Assembly (NCBI GenBank): GCA_963978545.1
Contig: OZ021725.1
Coordinates: 87,528,305-87,592,304, forward strand
Direction: 5' to 3'
DNA from: Linyphia triangularis
Lineage: Eukaryota; Arthropoda; Arachnida; Araneae; Linyphiidae
DNA length: 64,000 nt
Program-made: the position numbers and the translations under genes
Shown: piece by piece, positions 55,987-64,000 of the stretch
Numbering within the stretch: position 1 is the stretch's first letter
How the letters are laid out: the number at the start of each line of letters is the position of its first letter
The notes under the pieces: generated by a model
Seen by the model: the letters and a program-made list of their open reading frames with translations, nothing else
Databases searched by the model: none
Told to the model about the DNA's origin: nothing

Positions 55987-57980
55987 GAATGATAATCTAA
56001 AAATCAAAATCCAAAAACGGACAAGCCATATATCCGATGACAGAATGCTGGTGTGAAGAAAAGCTCTTATCATAAAATCATAAAAATTACGCCCTTAATT
56101 AAAAAAAAAAAAAAAAAGGGCTCCATCAATTTAATTTACAACTAACAATCCGGTTAAGATATCCTCACTCTTGTTTTCAGCGTGTAAACAGACTCATTAA
56201 ATAATTATCTCATGCCCCTTTCAACACTGAAGGGAATTCGCCTCTTTTCCGAAACAGCAGATCTTCAAAAGAAAATTAAACTGGTGACTAGCACACGAAA
56301 TTACTTAATAGCCCGTCAGCCAGGTAATCACTAGGCGCTTTTGACAGCACAAAGGAGAATAAAATCTGATAAGGGAATATAGTTATCGGAGATAATCACC
56401 CGGACTATGAAGGAAAGGAGAGGGGGGGGGGGGGGGAAACTACAATGATTTTATTGTATCGGAATTTTATCTCCCATCTTCCAAAGATGCTGGTTTCTTT
56501 TACTGCTGAACAAAATGGGGCAGGAGAGAAATTTGTGTCTTACGATACGGTTCATAAGTTGTAATTTGGATGTAAAGATAGTCCAATTTGGTTTTTATTT
56601 GTTTTGTAGGTTAGAGAGCCGATTTCGTGGAAAACGCTTTTTGTTTATGTAAAGGTTGGCTGTTGATTTCTGTTTTATTTGATTGTGTTTTGTGTTTTTG
56701 AATATTCATCAGATATTTCCAAACAAAAGGGGTTTTTGTTTTCGGAGCGAGATAATGCCAAGTTATGGAGATGGGCGGAAGATTATTTTGATATTATTTG
56801 GCCCAATTGGGTTTTGTTGTAGTTGTAAAATTATTATATGACACACACATATAAAGATAAAAATATATTTATACACATTCAAAATGACATGAGTTATGCA
56901 ATCGTACGATAACAATAAACAATATCTTTAGACATATTTATTATAAGACTATCAAACCCAAAATATTATAATTAAAAATTTTTTTTTGATCGTATTCAAA
57001 GCAGATATTCTTGTGGTATAAGAACCAAAGCTTTAATATTATAAGGAATTTATTTTTCTGGCGAGACTAATAGGCATTTTTTGAGTTAATATGATTTTAT
57101 ATCTGTTGGTAAATTCCTAATTAAGCACACATTAATGAGTCAATACAATGAGAACTATTAATTTTGCATACTCATGATAAATACATCCCTCTATTTTGAA
57201 TTATTTACTCTTATCGTATATTAATAAAAAAAAATTGTTTTTACGATTTCAAAGCACATTCACAAAATAATGCCATTCGAAGAAATTATCTGATGGTATA
57301 CAGTTCACAAACATTATCCTTAAACCTAGATAATAAGCTGTAGATGACAGGAAACTAAATTGTATAAGATTAATAATGTAGTACATTTTATTAAAAGTGA
57401 CAGTTGGTTAAGAGGGCCCTGATAATCACAAAAAGTGTACCTTACGCCATGTTAAGTAAATTAATTTTAAAGTTTTTTTTTCGTTAATTACTAGAATTGC
57501 AAACTACGTGTTAAAGAGTACTTACATTTTTTTAACAAGCAAACTATTAACATGGTTAACTATTTCAAAATTTTTGAGAAGAGATTCCTAAAGATAAAGC
57601 TAGTTAACATAAAGATGGATCATGGATGTCGACAAGGTAATTTACAAGCGGGTATATAGTACGCAGGCAGGTGATAGACAAAGTTTATGTTAAAACCCTA
57701 ATTTCTCAAAATTGTGGGATTTCTCAATTGTATGTTAATAAGTAGTCATGATTTAATTTTCTGTTCAACGAAACAATTTACCCAAATCTATTCAACACGT
57801 GACACAATTTTTTTTCTCCACTTAAATTTAGCCATTTTTCTCAACTTTTCTTAAAATTTCAGTGTTACGCTGCTGGTTTCCACGGATTGGATATCACGTC
57901 ATAACTTGTCATAGCAACTCAAGCTAACAACAGCTTCCATACCCAATCACAGATTAGAAATCCACCAAGGAAATAAGAGC
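55536..57980. other. No recognised gene; homopolymer runs
   Basis: Contains an A run of about 31 (55954-55984), an A18 run near 56101-56118 and a G15 run (56422-56436). The segment 56130-56420 is somewhat richer in G+C. I found no coding exon, RNA gene or transposon end. Confidence 0.45.
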
Positions 57981-57984
57981 AAAA

Positions 57985-58242
57985 TCAACTCAACTTCCCT
58001 TTCATCAATAAGCATAACCCACTAAATCGACAGCAGGAAAATATCGATATATCTTCAACAATTCCGAGCAGCTTGATATGTGTATCCTGCAGTAGCTCCT
58101 GTAACCCGTTTAACACCGATATTTGAGGAAGTGAGGATACCTCCTCCAGGTTACCGAGTCCGTACGATACTGGATCTCCTAGCCTATATCTGCCGTGATG
58201 ACATTCCGCATTCATTTCACGGTCGTAACCTAAATGTTGCAC
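57985..58242 (-). CDS. Unrecognised 85-codon frame of protein-like composition
   Basis: Among the short frames this one has the most protein-like composition: balanced residues with LGNLEEVSSLPQISVLNGLQ and LLQDTHIKLLGIVEDISIFS stretches and low Asn/Lys bias. The surrounding 57850-58440 is GC-richer than average. It has an ATG start and a stop, but no upstream or downstream exon is apparent and I do not recognise a family. It could be a fragment of a decayed gene. Confidence 0.25.
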   Translation of the reverse strand: MQHLGYDREMNAECHHGRYRLGDPVSYGLGNLEEVSSLPQISVLNGLQELLQDTHIKLLGIVEDISIFSCCRFSGLCLLMKGKLS

Positions 58243-58377
58243 TGTAATGAGATGTCTTCGTGTGGCTAACTTTCCTCGCTACGCGTGGCACTCGAGCGTG
58301 ACTTCTGGGATACGTTCGCTCACTTTCTTCCTTGCTGGTTTGTGTATGTTAACTATTTAGACTTGGATCGTGGTACT

Positions 58378-59260
58378 AGGATGATTTGGACTTTGCAGTC
58401 AAGTCCAAAGGTGTGGAGGTTTTGTTATGGATATGGTCAAGGGTGTAGTGGAGCGGGAATGCGTGGGAACGGCGACCCTTTTACCTTTTTATAAGGATTA
58501 ACAGCGTTCTCTAACCTAACTTTTTTGTATCCTTTGTAATTTTTTTTTTTTTTTTGCATTTTTCTTTCTTTACGTGACACTTAACGGAAAGTCAAGTAAG
58601 AAAATGAAAAAGTTCTTTCGTGAGAACTATGACTCGATCCACAACTTCAGAACTGAGCAGGCAAGTTCAAGTATTTACAAAACACTTTAGGCGCGGCAAC
58701 TCGCACATGGCCATTCCATCAACAATCCTATTGATGCATTAGACTCCACTCCCCCCACTCCCAGTCTTTCAATGTTTTAATGCTAATTCATTACAAATGA
58801 ACTGACGTATGTTTACATCCATGATTCATCCAATGCCAGTCACTTAACAGTCAAGTCCGAAGGTATGGAGGTTATGTAATGGACAAGATAGGGAGTGGTT
58901 TGGCCGACATAATGTCACAAAAGTGAAACTCTGTTTTCAAAAATGATTGTCTAGAAACCCAAAGAATATCGAAATATTGGAAATTTATTGGATTTTGAAG
59001 TCAAATTCGAAGGTGTGGAGGTTCTGTTATGGATAGGATGGGAATCATCTAACATACAATTTGTTCCAATAGTGAATGTTTTTAAAAGGATCATCTCGAA
59101 AACAAAAGAACACCGAAAAGCTTGTATTGAAACTTGGATGATTTGGACTGTGCTGTAAGCCCGAATGTGTGGAGGTTTTGTTAAGGCTGGGATAAGAATG
59201 GTTATATGTACAGGATGTCTCAAAAGTGACTGCATGTTTTTAAAAAGGATAATCTCAAAA
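58378..59260 (+). repeat. Degenerate ~145-bp tandem repeat with hAT insertion
   Basis: The phrase CAGTCAAGTCCAAAGGTGTG followed by GAGGTTTTGTTATGGA recurs at about 58397, 58849 (CAGTCAAGTCCGAAGGTATG), 58998 (AAGTCAAATTCGAAGGTGTG) and 59154 (GTAAGCCCGAATGTGTG). Each unit also has a TTTTTAAAAGGAT.ATCTC.AAAAAC phrase and a GATGATTTGGACT or related start. The first unit is interrupted by the hAT fragment beginning at 58438. Confidence 0.75.
58438..58690 (+). mobile_element. Left-end fragment of the 26152-27065 hAT family
   Basis: It begins CAAGGGTGTAGTGGAGCGGG (compare CAGGGGTGTAGTGAAGCGGG) and stays collinear through TGGGAACG.CGA, TTTACCTTTTT, GTCAAGTAAGAAAA, AAAAAGTTCTTTC and GCAAGTTCAAGTATTT before similarity stops near 58690. 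The right end is absent, so it is a truncated copy inside the tandem repeat. Confidence 0.85.
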
Positions 59261-59280
59261 ACCATTACTCACAGTACTAC

Positions 59281-60100
59281 TTATTTCTGTATTAAACGGT
59301 CAATCAAATTGATGGATTTTCTGAGTTTTTTTTTAACTAACCAATAAATATACAAATAGCTTCAGTACTTTGAGAGTGATCGTCTCGATTTGCTAATATT
59401 TAAATATAGTCACTTTTGGGATACATTTGTACATTTAATTAAAAGTCCGAAAATATATATATATTTTTTGTGTGAAAAGTTATTTAATCCTTTATAAGGT
59501 AGTGGGAAATATACTTCCCACCAATTTTTTGAAATTTGATGGAAAGTAATAGATATAAATTCTTAAAATTGTTGAATACAAAATATATCTTATTCAGAAT
59601 TCCTTTTGTAGATTTTAGTACTTGCAAATTATGTTTCATAAATATCATGTAATGCGATTTAAAAAGAAATGGAAAACATAAGCTGTCCCACTTTTGAATA
59701 GCTCCAAGTGGGAGGTAGAAAAAAAATGGTTTTAAAAATCAAATTAATTTTAGGTAATAAGCTAACTTAATTTCTTTTTACAAATCAATCTCAATTCCAA
59801 AAATATTTTAACATAACATTACTAGAAAAAAAAAGGACCATCTAAAGGGTTAAAAAGAAAATTTTACACTCAAATCATGTATGTACAGTTATGATTTATC
59901 ATGCATAGCTTTAGCATAACATTTATATCGCAATTATTATATAGTTATTGATGTAGTTTCATTACAAATTCACTACGATCATCAAACATTTTCCCTTTAT
60001 CGCCTTTAATCACAGCAACGATCAATTTGACGAAAGAAAATGCGCAAGAATGCATGTTTAATACGAATTAATATTATTCATCTATTCGGATTGTTGTAAA
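59281..60100. other. No recognised feature
   Basis: AT-rich sequence with a TATATATATAT run near 59453-59465. A second GTGGGA...TCCCAC pair near 59500-59715 is too weak to call. No gene was recognised. Confidence 0.45.
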
Positions 60101-60104
60101 ATTC

Positions 60105-60330
60105 AATAAATGATAATTCGCGCACGTTTACAGTAGTGCTAAATATATACTTGTTGTTATTATAGTTAATCTGCATACGTTTAGAGATATTATAATGGAT
60201 ATATCTGAATTAAATATTACACCCATACTATTGAGACTATAAGGAACTGGTTTCTGTAGAAAAAATACTCAGTTAATCAGGACACACTTTTAATGAAGTA
60301 AACTAATTTTGAATTCTAGAAGAACATTTT
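60105..60330 (+). repeat. Duplicated segment, first copy
   Basis: TCGCGCACGTTTA.A.TAG, AAATATATACTTG.TGTTA, CGTTTAGA..TAT, GGATATATCTGAATTAAATA and CATACTATTGAGAC are found again in order at 62745-62960. The two copies are direct and about 2.64 kb apart, roughly 80% identical by eye over 150 bases. Confidence 0.75.
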
Positions 60331-60885
60331 ATAGTGTGCATTTGCATTCCCTTGCTACGTCACAGGATACTTGAAGCCTATTACGCGGATGTGTTTTAAA
60401 GTGATTTGCCATAAAAGTGTAAGTACGAGAGGATCCTCGGAACACTCCATCCATACTATCAATTATTCAAATTAGGGTGATACTACGATACTATTTATTT
60501 TTCAGAAACCAAAGCATTAAAACGTTTAATAAACAAAAACGTTAAAAAATAGATGCAGAAATCTTAAATCGGATAATAATCAAATTGGTGACATTCATTC
60601 TCGCAGCATTTTTTGTATTTTTATAGCAGTTAAACTGTTTCGATAGGGGTTATTTATCCAGTGGAATGTAACCTATGTTGGTTAACAATAGGGAATTACA
60701 GCATTTTTTTTTCTTGTTTTAAATTGATTGCAAATAGTCTTAAATCAAATAAAAATCAATTTTTACATTTTCCTGAGACTTATTTAATTTTTAAAATAAC
60801 TAGTTTCGATATCAAGCTGAAACTGGAAGTCACGGGATATTCTGCAGAGTGACGTACTTTGTGCCTGTATTTTTAAACAAACTGG
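60331..60885. other. No recognised feature
   Basis: AT-rich spacer; the 63-codon frame at 60661-60852 is unrecognised. Confidence 0.45.
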
Positions 60886-60985
60886 TGGTTGGTTGGTTGA
60901 ACTCCCGGCTGGGAGTGGAAAGGAAGGACTTTGTGAACTAGCACCGGCCTCCGCGTACATATGTGAGAGAACCAACTCTCTGGAA
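60886..60985 (-). mobile_element. Possible GC-rich SINE fragment with AACCAACC tail
   Basis: The plus strand starts TGGTGGTTGGTTGGTTGAAC and continues with unusually GC-rich sequence (CTCCCGGCTGGGAGTGG, CACCGGCCTCCGCG). On the minus strand this gives a tail of AACCAACCAACC, like SINE families A and B. I could not find an A or B box, so the assignment rests on the tail and composition. Confidence 0.35.
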
Positions 60986-61260
60986 CAGGATGAAGTAAAA
61001 AAAAAAGAACCAATAAAAAAAGGGGGAGGGGGGGGGGGAATTAAATCATTTCGCTGCAGAAGGAATTTTGTGAAGTTGCCATTTCAATGCTTTCTCCGGG
61101 TGAGGACGTGGACACACACGTCGAGACTTTTGGAGATTTTCAGAAAGACAAACAAACTGGTGTTTCTTGCTTTGTTGTTTTCCTTTCCTTGATTGTTTTC
61201 CTCTTTTTAGTCGCTTTTTATTTTATTTAAATTTTGAATAACTTACTTTCGTCGAAAAAG

Positions 61261-61510
61261 ATGTCCAACTGTTATAAATATTGTATTGCGCCGAAGTGCA
61301 CGATATTGAATAATTTGGGAAACCGGTAGTTCGATGTCAATTCAACTAGGCGACATTTTGCAAAGTCGCCAGTTGGGCAGTGCATTCTAACCGAAAGCGT
61401 TGGTGCATTACAAGGAATAAAATAGGAATAAAAAGAAAAACTCTACGTTATTAGAGCAATGCGTACTACATGTTTGTGAAGAACATTTTGATGCAAGCCT
61501 AGTATTTTTC
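61261..61510 (+). pseudogene. THAP-domain gene remnant
   Basis: From an ATG at 61261 the frame reads MSNCYKYCIAPKCTILNN, with the Cys-x4-Cys start of a THAP C2CH zinc finger, then hits a stop. About 200 bases on, in another frame, LHVCEEHFDASL supplies the Cys-x2-His half (CEEH at 61474-61485). The spacing of about 68 codons is longer than the normal 35-50 residues between the two halves, consistent with indels. THAP domains bind DNA and occur in P-element transposases and in many multicopy arthropod proteins beginning YKYC..P.C. Stops and shifts make this copy dead. The remainder of the gene is not recognisable downstream. Confidence 0.6.
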
Positions 61511-61984
61511 CTCTTTTTTCTTCTTCTTCTTACCCTTTATTTGTGATGATTATACACTCTTAATATCGTTCGGATTGTTATTGTATTACAGCATTACTGG
61601 TACGCAGCATTTTAGCCTTGTCACCACTTTTCAAAAACGTGCTTACCCATACACACTTATCAGAAATTTACTGCTTTGCTGAAACCTGTTTCCATCTATA
61701 CATTTCTACAAATTCAAATCTCACGAAACACGAAACAACTCAATTATGATTAACTAATTCTCAAAATTAGCAAACGAAACGATCAACAAGCCATTTTTGA
61801 TTGCGTCATGTTTCCGGCTGTTTTTAGTGATTTTAAAATGAATATAATTAAATAAATAATTTTATGATAGAAGTTTTAACCACATATTCAGATTCCTGAT
61901 AGTTTTTTGTATAATAAAACGCTAGTTAAAGGAACATTAAAAATAGGCTGTAATTTCTCATTTAAAACAAGTTTTAGTAAACTA
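61511..61984. other. No recognised feature
   Basis: A pyrimidine tract (TCTTTTTTCTTCTTCTTC) near 61510-61530 follows the THAP remnant; otherwise AT-rich sequence up to the family C repeat. Confidence 0.45.
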
Positions 61985-62630
61985 GGGGTGTTGAGCATCG
62001 TACAACTTTTAACTACTCTATTATACTGGTCACTAAATTTTAAATTTGACTTGGAATAGTGTTATTGCCATTTTCATATTTTCATTCATTTGAAAAAAAT
62101 GGCCTTTTGGCGATTATTCTTACATAGCTTTTAAAAACACACACACCAAAATGGCGATTTTGGGGAAATACTTTTAGATAATTTGTACGTTATTTTTTCT
62201 TGTACGTAAAACAAAAACGTTGATGAGCGATATACAAAGGAAGAGAATTGTGTTACAAACATTCGTTTTTTGTTTTTTTACACCTTTATTGCATTTTTAC
62301 GGGAATTTCGGAGATTGGGATGTTTATAATACTTTAAGAGGCAGGCATTATTACCAAAGCGATTTGAATCAAAATCATTAGAGTCGTTTTTTAGAAATTG
62401 AAAAACATGATTTTTTCAATGGCAACTACCTTTTGCGCATGTGCAATATTGACGAAAACCTTATTGACAGATCCCATGGCTACCACTAACCAGTACACCA
62501 AATTTGAATATTGTAGGTTAATTCGTTTGGGAGTCATGTTCAGCACGTACACACAGACACACATACATTTATTTTTTCTAGACCACTTTTTTGAAGTTAG
62601 GATGTTCCAAAACGTGGAGAAATAAGGGAC
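61985..62630 (+). mobile_element. ~650-bp interspersed repeat (family C), copy 3
   Basis: It starts ACTAGGGGTGTTGAGCATCG and ends GATGTTCCAAAACGTGG. It follows the 19745 copy through AAATGGCC, GGAATTTCGGAGATTGG, GAAAAACATGATTTTTTCAA, GCGCATGTGCAATATTGACG and ACCAAATTTGAATATTGTAG, then GTACACACAGACACAC. The AAT microsatellite is absent here. The 75-codon frame at 62398-62625 is part of the repeat. Confidence 0.8.
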
Positions 62631-62744
62631 ATTTTTTTTTTTTTTTACCGATAAACAATACTTTTTTTACCCTATGCTAATATATGGGTAATTGTGAGTT
62701 AAAATATGAACAAATAAACATCTGAGATAAGTACTCGCCTTAAA

Positions 62745-62960
62745 TAAATGAATATATCTCGCGCACGTTTATAATAGGGGTATAAAATATATGCTTGCTG
62801 TTAATATGCGTAAGTTTAGATTTATAGAGCTATTGTAATGTATATATCTCAATTAAATATCATACACATACTATTTGAGACAATGAGAACTGAGACTATT
62901 AAAAATCGCTAACATATGAAAAGTACTTATATATGAAGTTAACTTCACTGGTGAAATCAG
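62745..62960 (+). repeat. Duplicated segment, second copy
   Basis: Matches 60105-60330 (CTCGCGCACGTTTATAATAG, TTAGATTTATAGAG, TATATCTCAATTAAATATCA, ACATACTATTTGAGAC). The THAP remnant and family C copy 3 lie between the two copies. Confidence 0.75.
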
Positions 62961-64000
62961 ATTGTGAATCAAGTTTCAGACTAGGAAGAAAACATTATAA
63001 TCAAAGCTTGAATAACTGTCATGTAATTGTAGTTTGAAAAGCATTTTTCTCAAAAATGTAAACTATTTTTAATAATATAATTTTATTAAAAAAATTATTG
63101 AATTTTAAAAAATATTTTCAGGCATCATTTTCGCACATTTGTTGATTTCTAAAGGTTTCTGACTGTTAACTTTAGTTATAATCAATATAACAACTATCCC
63201 TTAAATTAGAAGGCCCAAGCACAGCAAGATGGTAATTACTGTTTTGAGAGTTCATCAATATTAGATATTGTATTCTGTCGCCGAGAGATGCAAGGCTATT
63301 TAGGCTTCTTCAATGTACTTAAATTGAGATTTTATCTTTTCCATCAAGCTGCCGTCTACTGTATACTATCTAAACTTCTCAAAGGTACTAGCGTCATTTA
63401 CTTCATTTTTTAAATTTGTATTAAAGTGCAATTATAAATTAGCTATTCGTTAGAAAAGAACGCATTAGACTCTAAATTGATAAATCACTTATACATTTTA
63501 ATATTTGCATACAGAGAGAAAAAAAATCTCTACATAAAAAACAAAAACAAAAAAATACCTTCCAGAAGTAATATATAAGACTCACTTTATTCCTTCATAA
63601 GAAAAATTTAGTCTTTTATCAGTCTAGTAATATTATACTAATATAATTCTGATTTTATCTGTATTAAATTTATTTTTTCTTTGAACTGAATGGCGGAGTT
63701 TGGTTCTTGCACCTAATAAATCTAAAATATATAACCAACCCTTGAGTGGAAATCCTACTCGTATGGAAAAGATGAATACTGAACTAAATTCCTCAGCTCG
63801 ATTATTTTATTTTTGTTGCCAATTTCACGCCAAAGTAATTAAATTCAACACACATTTTACTCACATTAAATTCAATACACAACCGTAAAAGTGTAACACG
63901 ACAAAATAGCATCCTCGAGTGAAAATATTTTACAGGAAAAAATAATCCGATGTTAATAATACTGGAGAATTTCATTTGAGATTAATCGAGTTGCGCTACA
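62961..64000. other. No recognised feature
   Basis: AT-rich sequence to the window end. A 62-codon frame at 63700-63888 is unrecognised. No transposon ends or RNA genes were seen. Confidence 0.45.

Overview
The window reads as intergenic or intronic DNA from a large, AT-rich animal genome. The long homopolymers, trinucleotide and tetranucleotide arrays, tRNA-derived SINEs, several families of non-autonomous DNA transposon and a Helitron all point to a metazoan. The SINE family and two protein remnants (a multicopy arthropod protein and a THAP domain) suggest an arthropod, most plausibly a spider; this is inference from recall, not from a search. I found no intact protein-coding gene. Most open frames of 60-130 codons are chance frames or run through simple repeats.

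Layout. 1-10 kb: AT-rich DNA with a degenerate TTA array, a hAT-like MITE with CAGGGTTCCCAC ends (1869-2275), a 28-bp tandem array (3027-3485), a second hAT-like MITE with CAGGGTGGCCAC ends (4101-4535), a MITE rich in TTGGCCA motifs (5826-6165), a tRNA-Ser-like fragment (6462-6515) and a tentative first coding exon (7197-7227). 10-13.2 kb: a ~1 kb TTA/ATT array and a Helitron with an internal minisatellite (12245-13187). 15.4-17.3 kb: a dead copy of a multicopy arthropod gene, interrupted by a MITE fragment and a SINE and carrying eight copies of a 50-bp unit. 19-25.5 kb: SINEs, a ~650-bp repeat family in two of its three copies, and another TTGGCCA MITE.

25.7-35.6 kb is the densest transposon block: a long-TIR MITE, two hAT elements each with a perfect 8-bp target duplication (26152-27065 and 28419-29241), fold-back repeats, two palindromic TA-flanked MITEs, a 22-bp minisatellite open in several minus-strand frames (32899-33525), an element with a nearly matching 8-bp duplication (33969-34296) and a pogo-like element (34691-35592). 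38-51 kb holds a TAA/TAAG array, a cluster of one short repeat family, a ~110-bp satellite, SINEs, a TTAA-flanked element (49198-50086) and a hAT-like MITE with a SINE inside it. 51.8-64 kb holds a CAAA array, a candidate solo LTR, an ~880-bp near-perfect palindrome (54592-55469), a degenerate tandem repeat, a THAP-domain remnant and a duplicated ~150-230-bp segment.

There is no operon or gene pathway to describe. The biology is nested mobile-element insertion, fold-back formation and tandem-repeat growth. The points most worth a second look are the large palindrome, the minisatellite open in several frames, the decayed gene with internal unit amplification, and the several MITE families whose ends and target duplications can be fixed to the base.
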